Translations under genes and position numbers: made by a program
Assembly: GCF_051020765.1 (NCBI RefSeq)
Contig: NW_027469084.1
Span: forward strand, 310,001 to 374,000
Direction: 5' to 3'
DNA from: Lasioglossum baleicum
Taxonomy: Eukaryota > Arthropoda > Insecta > Hymenoptera > Halictidae
DNA length: 64,000 nt
Notes under the pieces: generated by a model
Seen by the model: only the letters and a program-made list of their open reading frames with translations
Told to the model about the DNA's origin: nothing
Database searches by the model: none
Part shown: piece by piece, positions 46,953 through 58,712 of the stretch
Layout of the letters: each line of letters opens with the position of its first letter
Numbering within the stretch: position 1 is the first letter of the stretch

Positions 46953-46980
46953 GTGACGTAGGCGGAATCTGCCACGTCAC
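46953..46980. promoter_or_regulatory. CRE-like inverted repeat at the U3 end
   Basis: GTGACGT (46953..46959, followed by AGGC) and GCCACGTCAC (46971..46980) form an imperfect inverted repeat with a one-base bulge. Both arms contain TGACGT, the core of CREB/ATF-type sites. The same sequence lies at 37100..37127 in the other LTR. An enhancer role is inferred from the motif only. Confidence 0.4.
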
Positions 46981-46981
46981 A

Positions 46982-46985
46982 ATAA
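46982..46985. repeat. Target site duplication, right (ATAA)
   Basis: Second copy of the 4 bp duplication, directly after the LTR end CA at 46980..46981. Confidence 0.85.
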
Positions 46986-47347
46986 ACAAATAATAATAAG
47001 TAAGTAAATACAATGGACAAACCACGACAAACATAAGAAGGGGGGCAAAATAAAGGGGAATAAAAGATAAAGATGAAATTTATAATATAGAATATAAAAT
47101 ATATATAGAATAAAATGAAATATTATAAAATAAAAGGACGGGGGTCGACCGGAAGGTCGCATCTTTGTAGAGGGGGGGAGGGGATTATTGCTCCACCTCG
47201 CCCCCCGCGACCTGCCCACCTCGGGGGCGCCTTAACGGCCAGCCCCCCTTGGCGGCGGTGGAAGTACTAAGTATTCCCACCGCCGCCATTACGTCTGCGG
47301 CCCCTTACCGGGGGGCCGTCGGCCTCGTCGGGGTTGCCCCGCCGATG

Positions 47348-47629
47348 CTAGCCTCCTGGCGGAGAGTGGTCGGCTTCCCTCTCCCTCTCCGCTGCCTCCT
47401 TCTGCGTTATCATAATCTCGCAGAAGGAGGCAAACGCTGCTCTTGACCTCTCGCTGCCGATCATGTGGTCGACCGCGACCGGCAACGAGAGGTACATCCC
47501 AATAACGCCCCTTAGGTCCCCGCGCGGCGCCGACCATGCTGGACATTCTTCCAGCGTATGGCGCGCAGAGTCCTGGGCCTCCTCGCAGTGGTGGCACTGC
47601 GATCCTCCCAGTGCCAGATATGAACACAC
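47348..47629 (-). pseudogene. R1-clade Pol C-terminal fragment, copy in right array
   Basis: Same 93-codon open fragment as at 5027..5308, with identical finger residues, in the first full unit to the right of the LTR element. It lacks any RT or endonuclease and cannot encode a functional protein. Confidence 0.78.
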
Positions 47630-50600
47630 AGTTTGAGGAAACGGCGGTATGCAGGTAATTTAACTTATGCGCATGCATTGCTGCAACTTGTGCTGTATAA
47701 TTTAGAATTTTTGTTACCGCGGCATCCGATTTTTATACATGTGCAAACACTCGTACACGCTGCATTGTATTTTCTTCCGCACGCGACAAGGAGGGGACAG
47801 AGGCGAGTTCCGGCTAGCGTCTGTCCCCTCCCCCCGTCCCACCCCCCTGGTCGACCCGCATAAAACTTAAAAATATGATAAAATAAAAGATAAAGTCTAT
47901 AAATGAAAACGTGTATAGATAAAATAGATCAAATAAAAGTCAATAAATAAACAAATAATAATAAGTAAATAAATACAATGGACAAACCACGACAAACATA
48001 AGAAGGGGGGCAAAATAAAGGGGAATAAAAGATAAAGATGAAATTTATAATATAGAATATAAAATATATATAGAATAAAATGAAATATTATAAAATAAAA
48101 GGACGGGGGTCGGCCGGCAGGTCGCATCTTTGTAGAGGGGGGGAGGGGATTATTGCTCCACCTCGCCCCCCGCGACCTGCCCTCCTCGGGGGCGCCTTAA
48201 CGGCCAGCCCCCCTTGGCGGCGGTGGAAGTACTAAGTATTCCCACCGCCGCCATTACGTCTGCGGCCCCTTACCGGGGGGCCGTCGGCCTCGTCGGGGTT
48301 GCCCCGCCGATGCTGGCCTCCTGGCGGAGAGGGGGTCGGCTTCCCTCTCCCTCTCCGCTGCCTCCTTCTGCGTTATCACAATCTCGCAGAAGGAGGCAAA
48401 CGCTGCTCTTGACCTCTCGCTGCCGATCATGTGGTCGACCACGACCGGCAACGAGAGGTCCCTCCCAATAACGCCCCTTATGTCTCTGTGCGGCGCCGAC
48501 CACGCTGGACATTCTTCCAGCGTATGGCGCGCAGACTCCTGGGCCTCCTCGCAGTGGTGGCACTGCGATCCTCCCAGTGCCAGTTATGAACACACAGTTT
48601 GACGAAACGGCGGTATGCAGGTAATTTAACTTATGCGCATGCATTGCTGCAACTTGTGCTGTATAATTTAGAATTTTTGTTACCGCGGCACCCGATTTTT
48701 ATACATGTGCAAATACTCGTACACGCTGCATTGTATTTTCCTCCGCACGCGACAAGGAGGGGACAGAGGCGAGTTCCGGCTAGCGTCTGTCCCCTCCCCC
48801 CGTCCCACACCCCTGGTCGACCCGCATAAAACTTAAAAATATGATAAAATAAAAGATAAAATCTATAAATGAAAACGTGTATAGATAAAATAGATCAAAT
48901 AAAAGTCAATAAATAAACAAATAATAATAAGTAAATAAATACAATGGACAAACCACAACAAACATAAGAAGGGGGGGCAAAATAAAGGGGAATAAAAGAT
49001 AAAGATGAAATTTATAACATAGAATATAAAATATATATAGAATAAAATGAAATATTATAAAATAAAAGGAGGGGGGTCGACCGGCAGGTCGCATCTTTGT
49101 AGAGGGGGGGGATTATTGCACCACCTCGCCCCCGCGACCTGCCAACCTCGGGGGCGCCTTAACGGCCAGCCCCCCTTGGCGGCGGTGGAAGTACTAAGTA
49201 TTCCCACCGCCGCCATTACGTCTGCGGCCCCTTACCGGGGGGCCGTCGGCCTCGTCGGGGTTGCCCCGCCGATGCTGGCCTCCTGGCGGAGAGGGGGTCG
49301 GCTTCCCTCTCCCTCTCCGCTGCCTGCTTCTGCGTTATCACAATCTTGCAGAAGGAGGCAAACGCTGCTCTTGACCTCTCGCTGCCGATCATGTGGTCGA
49401 CCACGACCGGCCACGAGAGGTCCCTCCCAATAACGCCCCTTATGTCTCTGTGCGGCGCCGACCACGCTGGACATTCTTTCAGCGTATGGCGCTCAGACTC
49501 CTGGGCCTCCTCGCAGTGGTGGCACTGCGATCCTCCCAGTGCCAGTTATGAACACACAGTTTGACGAAACGGCGGTATGCAGGTAATTTAACTTATGCGC
49601 ATGCATTGCTGCAACTTGTGCTGTATAATTTAGAATTTTTGTTACCGCGGCATCCGATTTTTATACATGTGCAAATACTCGTACACGCTGCATTGTATTT
49701 TCCTCCGCACGCGACAAGGAGGGGACAGAGGCGAGTTCCGGCTAGCGTCTGTCCCCTCCCCCCGTCCCACCCCCCTGGTCGACCCGCATAAAACTTAAAA
49801 ATATGATAAAATAAAAGATAAAATCTATAAATGAAAACGTGTATAGATAAAATAGATCAAATAAAAGTCAATAAATAAACAAATAATAATAAGTAAGTAA
49901 ATACAATGGACAAACCACGACAAACATAAGAAGGGGGGCAAAATAAAGGGGAATAAAAGATAAAGATGAAATTTATAATATAGAATATAAAATATATATA
50001 GAATAAAATGAAATATTATAAAATAAAAGGACGGGGGTCGACCGGAAGGTCGCATCTTTGTAGAGGGGGGGAGGGGATTATTGCTCCACCTCGCCCCCCG
50101 CGACCTGCCCACCTCGGGGGCGCCTTAACGGCCAGCCCCCCTTGGCGGCGGTGGAAGTACTAAGTATTCCCACCGCCGCCATTACGTCTGCGGCCCCTTA
50201 CCGGGGGGCCGTCGGCCTCGTCGGGGTTGCCCCGCCGATGCTAGCCTCCTGGCGGAGAGTGGTCGGCTTCCCTCTCCCTCTCCGCTGCCTCCTTCTGCGT
50301 TATCATAATCTCGCAGAAGGAGGCAAACGCTGCTCTTGACCTCTCGCTGCCGATCATGTGGTCGACCGCGACCGGCAACGAGAGGTACATCCCAATAACG
50401 CCCCTTAGGTCCCCGCGCAGCGCCGACCATGCTGGACATTCTTCCAGCGTATGGCGCGCAGAGTCCTGGGCCTCCTCGCAGTGGTGGCACTGCGATCCTC
50501 CCAGTGCCAGATATGAACACACAGTTTGAGGAAACGGCGGTATGCAGGTAATTTAACTTATGCGCATGCATTGCTGCAACTTGTGCTGTATAATTTAGAA

Positions 50601-50999
50601 TTTTTGTTACCGCGGCATCCGATTTTTATACATGTGCAAACACTCGTACACGCTGCATTGTATTTTCTTCCGCACGCGACAAGGAGGGGACAGAGGCGAG
50701 TTCCGGCTAGCGTCTGTCCCCTCCCCCCGTCCCACCCCCCTGGTCGACCCGCATAAAACTTAAAAATATGATAAAATAAAAGATAAAGTCTATAAATGAA
50801 AACGTGTATAGATAAAATAGATCAAATAAAAGTCAATAAATAAACAAATAATAATAAGTAAATAAATACAATGGACAAAACACGACAAACATAAGAAGGG
50901 GGGCAAAATAAAGGGGAATAAAAGATAAAGATGAAATTTATAATATAGAATATAAAATATATATAGAATAAAATGAAATATTATAAAATAAAAGGACGG

Positions 51000-53891
51000 G
51001 GGTCGACCGGCAGGTCGCATCTTTGTAGAGGGGGGAGGGGATTATTGCTCCACCTCGCCCCCCGCGACCTGCCCACCTCGGGGGCGCCTTAACGGCCAGC
51101 CCCCCTTGGCGGCGGTGGAAGTACTAAGTATTCCCACCGCCGCCATTACGTCTGCGGCCCCTTACCGGGGGGCCGTCGGCCTCGTCGGGGTTGCCCCGCC
51201 GATGCTAGCCTCCTGGCGGAGAGTGGTCGGCTTCCCTCTCCCTCTCCGCTGCCTCCTTCTGCGTTATCACAATCTCGCAGAAGGAGGCAAACGCTGCTCT
51301 TGACCTCTCGCTGCCGATCATGTGGTCGACCACGACCGGCAACGAGAGGTCCATCCCAATAACGCCCCTTAGGTCTCTGCGCGGCGCCGACCACGCTGGA
51401 CATTCTTCCAGCGTATGGCGCGCAGAGTCCTGGGCCTCCTCGCAGTGGTGGCACTGCGATCCTCCCAGTGCCAGTTATGAACACACAGTTTGAGGAAACG
51501 GCGGTATGCAGGTAATTAAACTTATGCGCATGCATTGCTGCAACTTGTGCTGTATAATTTAGAATTTTTGTTACAGCGCCATCCGATTTTTATACATGTG
51601 CAAATACTCGTACAGGCTGCATTGTATTTTCTTCCGCACGCGACAAGGAGGGGACAGAGGCGAGTTCCGGCTAGCGTCTGTCCCCTCCCCCCGTCCCAAC
51701 CCCCTGGTCGACCCGCATAAAACTTAAAAATATGATAAAATAAAAGATAAAATCTATAAATGAAAACGTGTATAAATAAAATAGATCAAATAAAAGTCAA
51801 TAAATAAACAAATAATAATAAGTAAGTAAATACAATGGACAAACCACGACAAACATAAGAAGGGGGGCAAAATAAAGGGGAATAAAAGATAAAGATGAAA
51901 TTTATAATATAGAATATAAAATATATATAGAATAAAATGGAATATTATAAAATAAAAGGACGGGGGTCGACCGGCAGGTCGCATGTTTGTAAAGGGGGGA
52001 GGGGATTATTGCTCCACCTCGCCCCCGCGACCAGCCAACCTCGGGGGCGCCTTAACGGCCAGCCCCCCTTGGCGGCGGTGGAAGTACTAAGTATTCCCAC
52101 CGCCGCCATTACGTCTGCGGCCCCTTACCGGGGGGCCGTCGGCCTCGTCGGGGTTGCCCCGCCGATGCTAGCCTCCTGGCGGAGAGTGGTAGGCTTCCCT
52201 CTCCCTCTCCGCTGCCTCCTTCTGCGTTATCATAATCTCGCAGAAGGAGGCAAACGCTGCTCTTGACCTCTCGCTGCCGATCATGTGGTCGACCGCGACC
52301 GGCAACGAGAGGTACATCCCAATAACGCCCCTTAGGTCCCCGCGCGGCTCCGACCATGCTGGACATTCTTCCAGCGTATGGCGCGCAGAGTCCTGGGCCT
52401 CCTCGCAGTGGTGGCACTGCGATCCTCCCAGTGCCAGTTATGAACACACAGTTTGAGGAAACGGCGGTATGCAGGTAATTTAACTTATGCGCATGCATTG
52501 CTGCAACTTGTGCTGTATAATTTAGAATTTTTGTTACCGCGGCATCCGATTTTTATACATGTGCAAACACTCGTACACGCTGCATTGTATTTTCTTCCGC
52601 ACGCGACAAGGAGGGGACAGAGGCGAGTTCCGGCTAGCGTCTGTCCCCTCCCCCCGTCCCACCCCCCTGGTCGACCCGCATAAAACTTAAAAATATGATA
52701 AAATAAAAGATAAAATCTATAAATGAAAACGTGTATAGATAAAATAGATCAAATAAAAGTCAATAAATAAACAAATAATAATAAGTAAATAAATACAATG
52801 GACAAACCACAACAAACATAAGAAGGGGGGCAAAATAAAGGGGAATGAAAGATAAAGATGAAATTTATAATATAGAATATAAAATATATATAGATTAAAA
52901 TGAAATATTATAAAATAAAAGGAGGGGGGTCGACCGGCAGGTCGCATCTTTGTAGAGGGGGGGAGGGGATTATCGATCCACCTCGCCCCCGCGACCTGCC
53001 AACCTCGGGGGCGCCTTAACGGCCAGCCCCCCTTGGCGGCGGTGGAAGTACTAAGTATTCCCACCGCCGCCATTACGTCTGCGGCCCCTTACCGGGGGGC
53101 CGTCGGCCTCGTCGGGGTTGCCCCGCCGATGCTAGCCTCCTGGCGGAGAGAGGGTCGGCTTCCCTCTCCCTCTCCGCTGCCTCCTTCTGCGTTATCATAA
53201 TCTCGCAGAAGGAGGCAAACGCTGCTCTTGACCTCTCGCTGCCGATCATGTGGTCGACCGCGACCGGCAACGAGAGGTACATCCCAATAACGCCCCTTAG
53301 GTCCACGCGCGGCGCCGACCATGCTGGACATTCTTCCAGCGTATGGCGCGCAGAGTCCTGGGCCTCCTCGCAGTGGTGGCACTGCGATCCTCCCAGTGCC
53401 AGTTATGAACACACAGTTTGAGGAAACGGCGGTATGCAGGTAATTTAACTTATGCGCATGCATTGCTGCAACTTGTGCTGTATAATTTAGAATTTTTGTT
53501 ACCGCGGCATCCGATTTTTATACATGTGCAAATACTCGTACACGCTGCATTGTATTTTCTTCCGCACGCGACAAGGAGGGGACAGAGGCGAGTTCCGGCT
53601 AGCGTCTGTCCCCTCCCCCCGTCCCACCCCCCTTTTCGAGCCGCATAAAACTTAAAAATATGATAAAATAAAAGATAAAATCTATAAATGAAAACGTGTA
53701 TAGATAAAATAGATCAAATAAAAGTCAATAAATAAACAAATAATAATAAGTAAATAAATACAATGGACAAACCACGACAAACATAAGAAGGGGGGCAAAA
53801 TAAAGGGGAATAAAAGATAAAGATGAAATTTATAATATAGAATATAAAATATATATAGAATAAAATGAAATATTATAAAATGAAAGGACGG
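51000..53891. repeat. Three-unit block, copy A of a recent duplication
   Basis: This block is 2892 bp and matches 58713..61604, also 2892 bp, at an offset of 7713 bp (8 units). Rare variants are shared: TTACAGCGCC at about 51572 and 59285, AAAATGGAATATT at about 51935 and 59648, and GCATGTTTGTA at about 51983 and 59696. A few private differences (such as TAAAGGGGGG against TAGAGGGGGG just after that) show the copies have begun to diverge. Confidence 0.85.
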
Positions 53892-54856
53892 GGGTCGACC
53901 GGCAGGTCGCATCTTTGTAGAGGGGGGGAGGGGATTATTGCTCCACCTCGCCCCCCGCGACCTGCCCACCTCGGGGGCGCCTTAACGGCCAGCCCCCCTT
54001 GGCGGCGGTGGAAGTACTAAGTATTCCCACCGCCGCCATTACGTCTGCGGCCCCTTACCGGGGGGCCGTCGGCCTCGTCGGAGTTGCCCCGCCGATGCTA
54101 GCCTCCTGGCGGAGAGTGGTCGGCTTCCCTCTCCCTCTCCGCTGCCTCCTTCTGCGTTATCACAATCTCGCAGAAGGAGGCAAACGCTGCTCTTGACCTC
54201 TCGCTGCCGATCATGTGGTCGACCACGACCGGCAACGAGAGGTCCATCCCAATAACGCCCCTTATGTCTCTGTGCGGCGCCGACCACGCTGGACATTCTT
54301 TCAGCGTATGGCGCGCAGACTCCTGGGCCTCCTCGCAGTGGTGGCACTGCGATCCTCCCAGTGCCAGTTATGAACACACAGTTTGACGAAACGGCGGTAT
54401 GCAGGTAATTTAACTTATGCGCATGCATTGCTGCAACTTGTGCTGTATAATTTAGAATTTTTGTTACCGCGGCATCCGATTTTTATACATGTGCAAATAC
54501 TCGTACAGGCTGCATTGTATTTTCTTCCGCACGCGACAAGGAGGGGACAGAGGCGAGTTCCGGCTAGCGTCTGTCCCCTCCCCCCGTCCCAACTCCCTGG
54601 TCGACCCGCATAAAACTTAAAAATATGATAAAATAAAAGATAAAATCTATAAATGAAAACGTGTATAGATAAAATAGATCAAATAAAAGTCAATAAATAA
54701 ACAAATAATAATAAGTAAGTAAATACAATGGACAAACCACGACAAACATAAGAAGGGGGGCAAAATAAAGGGGAATAAAAGATAAAGATGAAATTTATAA
54801 TATAGAATATAAAATATATATAGAATAAAATGAAATATTATAAAATAAAAGGACGG

Positions 54857-56784
54857 GGGTCGACCGGAAGGTCGCATCTTTGTAGAGGGGGGGAGGGGAT
54901 TATTGCTCCACCTCGCCCCCCGCGACCTGCCCACCTCGGGGGCGCCTTAACGGCCAGCCCCCCTTGGCGGCGGTGGAAGTACTAAGTATTCCCACCGCCG
55001 CCATTACGTCTGCGGCCCCTTACCGGGGGGCGGTCGGCCTCGTCGGGGTTGCCCCGCCGATGCTAGCCTCCTGGCGGAGAGTGGTCGGCTTCCCTCTCCC
55101 TCTCCGCTGCCTCCTTCTGCGTTATCATAATCTCGCAGAAGGAGGCAAACGCTGCTCTTGACCTCTCGCTGCCGATCATGTGGTCGACCGCGACCGGAAA
55201 CGAGAGGTACATCCCAATAACGCCCCTTAGGTCCCCGCGCGGCGCCGACCATGCTGGACATTCTTCCAGCGTATGGCGCGCAGAGTCCTGGGCCTCCTCG
55301 CAGTGGTGGCACTGCGATCCTCCCAGTGCCAGATATGAACACACAGTTTGAGGAAACGGCGGTATGCAGGTAATTTAATTTATGCGCATGCATTGCTGCA
55401 ACTTGTGCTGTATAATTTAGAATTTTTGTTACCGCGGCATCCGATTTGTATACATGTGCAAACACTCGTACACGCTGCATTGTATTTTCTTCCGCACGCG
55501 ACAAGGAGGGGACAGAGGCGAGTTCCGGCTAGCGTCTGTCCCCTCCCCCCGTCCCACCCCCCTGGTCGGCCCGCATAAAACTTAAAAATATGATAAAATA
55601 AAAGATAAAGTCTATAAATGAAAACGTGTATAGATAAAATAGATCAAATAAAAGTCAATAAATAAACAAATAATAATAAGTAAATAAATACAATGGACAA
55701 ACCACGACAAACATAAGAAGGGGGGCAAAATAAAGGGGAATAAAAGATAAAGATGAAATTTATAATATAGAATATAAAATATATATAGAATAAAATGAAA
55801 TATTATAAAATAAAAGGACGGGGGTCGACCGGCAGGTCGCATCTTTGTAGAGGGGGGAGGGGATTATTGCTCCACCTCAACCCCGCGACCAGCCAACCTC
55901 GGGGGCGCCTTAACGGCCAGCCCCCCTTGGCGGCGGTGGAAGTACTAAGTATTCCCACCGCCGCCATTACGTCTGCGGCTCCTTACCGGGGGGCCGTCGG
56001 CCTCGTCGGGGTTGCCCCGCCGATGCTAGCCTCCTGGCGGAGAGTGGTCGGCTTCCCTCTCCCTCCCCGCTGCCTCCTTCTGCGTTATCATAATCTCGCA
56101 GAAGGAGGCAAACGCTGCTCTTGACCTCTCGCTGCCGATTATGTGGTCGACCGCGACCGCAAACGAGAGGTACATCCCAATAACGCCCCTTAGGTCTCTG
56201 CGCGGCGCCGACCACGCTGGACATTCTTCCAGCGTATGGCGCGCAGAGTCCTGGGCCTCCTCGCAGTGGTGGCACTGCGATCCTCCCAGTGCCAGTTATG
56301 AACACACAGTTTGAGGAAACGGCGGTATGCAAGTAATTAAACTTATGCGCATGCATTGCTGCAACTTGTGCTGTATAATTTAGAATTTTTGTTACCGCGG
56401 CATCCGATTTTTATACATGTGCAAATACTCGTACAGGCTGCATTGTATTTTCTTCCGCACGCGACAAGGAGGGGACAGAGGCGAGTTCCGGCTAGCGTCT
56501 GTCCCCTCCCCCCGTCCCAACTCCCTGGTCGACCCGCATAAAACTTAAAAATATGATAAAATAAAAGATAAAATCTATAAATGAAAACGTGTATAGATAA
56601 AATAGATCAAATAAAAGTCAATAAATAAACAAATAATAATAAGTAAGTAAATACAATGGACAAACCACGACAAACATAAGAAGGGGGGCAAAATAAAGGG
56701 GAATAAAAGATAAAGATGAAATTTATAATATAGAATATAAAATATATATAGAATAAAATGAAATATTATAAAATAAAAGGACGG
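54857..56784. repeat. Two-unit block, copy A (continues the duplication)
   Basis: This block is 1928 bp and matches 61605..63532, also 1928 bp, at an offset of 6748 bp (7 units). The rare variant CGACCGGAAACGAG at about 55191 and 61940 is shared. The offset is one unit less than for the block before it, because one unit (53892..54856) is missing from copy B. Confidence 0.82.
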
Positions 56785-58712
56785 GGGTCGACCGGAAGGT
56801 CGCATCTTTGTAGAGGGGGGGAGGGGATTATTGCTCCACCTCGCCCCCCGCGACCTGCCCACCTCGGGGGCGCCTTAACGGCCAGCCCCCCTTGGCGGCG
56901 GTGGAAGTACTAAGTATTCCCACCGCCGCCATTACGTCTGCGGCCCCTTACCGGGGGGCCGTCGGCCTCGTCGGGGTTGCCCCGCCGATGCTAGCCTCCT
57001 GGCGGAGAGTGGTCGGCTTCCCTCTCCCTCTCCGCTGCCTCCTTCTGCGTTATCATAATCTCGCAGAAGGAGGCAAACGCTGCTCTTGACCTCTCGCTGC
57101 CGATCATGTGGTCGACCGCGACCGGCAACGAGAGGTACATCCCAATAACGCCCCTTAGGTCCCCGCGCGGCGCCGACCATGCTGGACATTCTTCCAGCGT
57201 ATGGCGCGCAGAGTCCTGGGCCTCCTCGCAGTGGTGGCACTGCGATCCTCCCAGTGCCAGATATGAACACACAGTTTGAGGAAACGGCGGTATGCAGGTA
57301 ATTTAACTTATGCGCATGCATTGCTGCAACTTGTGCTGTATAATTTAGAATTTTTGTTACCGCGGCATCCGATTTTTATACATGTGCAAACACTCGTACA
57401 CGCTGCATTGTATTTTCTTCCGCACGCGACAAGGAGGGGACAGAGGCGAGTTCCGGCTAGCGTCTGTCCCCTCCCCCCGTCCCACCCCCCTGGTCGACCC
57501 GCATAAAACTTAAAAATATGATAAAATAAAAGATAAAGTCTATAAATGAAAACGTGTATAGATAAAATAGATCAAATAAAAGTCAATAAATAAACAAATA
57601 ATAATAAGTAAATAAATACAATGGACAAACCACGACAAACATAAGAAGGGGGGCAAAATAAAGGGGAATAAAAGATAAAGATGAAATTTATAATATAGAA
57701 TATAAAATATATATAGAATAAAATGAAATATTATAAAATAAAAGGACGGGGGTCGACCGGCAGGTCGCATCTTTGTAGAGGGGGGAGGGGATTATTGCTC
57801 CACCTCAACCCCGCGACCAGCCAACCTCGGGGGCGCCTTAACGGCCAGCCCCCCTTGTCGGCGGTGGAAGTACTAAGTATTCCCACCGCCGCCATTACGT
57901 CTGCGGCTCCTTACCGGGGGGCCGTCGGCCTCGTCGGGGTTGCCCCGCCGATGCTAGCCTCCTGGCGGAGAGTGGTCGGCTTCCCTCTCCCTCTCCGCTG
58001 CCTCCTTCTGCGTTATCATAATCTCGCAGAAGGAGGCAAACGCTGCTCTTGACCTCTCGCTGCCGATTATGTGGTCGACCGCGACCGCAAACGAGAGGTA
58101 CATCCCAATAACGCCCCTTAGGTCTCTGCGCGGCGCCGACCACGCTGGACATTCTTCCAGCGTATGGCGCGCAGAGTCCTGGGCCTCCTCGCAGTGGTGG
58201 CACTGCGATCCTCCCAGTGCCAGTTATGAACACACAGTTTGAGGAAACGGCGGTATGCAGGTAATTAAACTTATGCGCATGCATTGCTGCAACTTGTGCT
58301 GTATAATTTAGAATTTTTGTTACCGCGGCATCCGATTTTTATACATGTGCAAATACTCGTACAGGCTGCATTGTATTTTCTTCCGCACGCGACAAGGAGG
58401 GGACAGAGGCGAGTTCCGGCTAGCGTCTGTCCCCTCCCCCCGTCCCAACTCCCTGGTCGACCCGCATAAAACTTAAAAATATGATAAAATAAAAGATAAA
58501 ATCTATAAATGAAAACGTGTATAGATAAAATAGATCAAATAAAAGTCAATAAATAAACAAATAATAATAAGTAAATAAATACAATGGACAAACCACGACA
58601 AACATAAGAAGGGGGGCAAAATAAAGGGGAATAAAAGATAAAGATGAAATTTATAATATAGAATATAAAATATATATAGAATAAAATGAAATATTATAAA
58701 ATAAAAGGACGG

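Larger units (their letters stand above)
35511..46981 (-). mobile_element. Complete Ty3/Gypsy-type LTR retrotransposon with a third ORF
   Basis: The element is 11,471 bp on the minus strand, inserted in the satellite. It has two 1618 bp LTRs, a PBS and a PPT in the expected places, a 4 bp target duplication, and intact gag, pol and a third ORF. The order protease, RT, RNase H, integrase in pol places it in the Metaviridae (Ty3/Gypsy) type; Ty1/Copia elements carry integrase before RT. The size is large because of the long LTRs, a ~2 kb leader and the third ORF. The third ORF takes the env position of errantiviruses but encodes a zinc-finger protein without membrane segments, so by sequence this is not an enveloped retrovirus-like element. 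Equal-length LTRs with no difference found imply recent insertion. Confidence 0.96.
45364..46981 (-). repeat. 5' LTR (element sense)
   Basis: 1618 bp, ending TG...CA on either strand (on the plus strand TGTCACGG...CACGTCACA). It is the same length as the LTR at 35511..37128, constant offset 9853, and I found no mismatch in the stretches compared. The translations of all longer frames inside the two LTRs are also the same. Promoter candidates on the minus strand are TATAAC near 46891..46898, about 85 nt into U3, and a CTATATTTTG near 45720..45732. I cannot choose between them, so the U3/R/U5 limits are not assigned. Confidence 0.95.
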
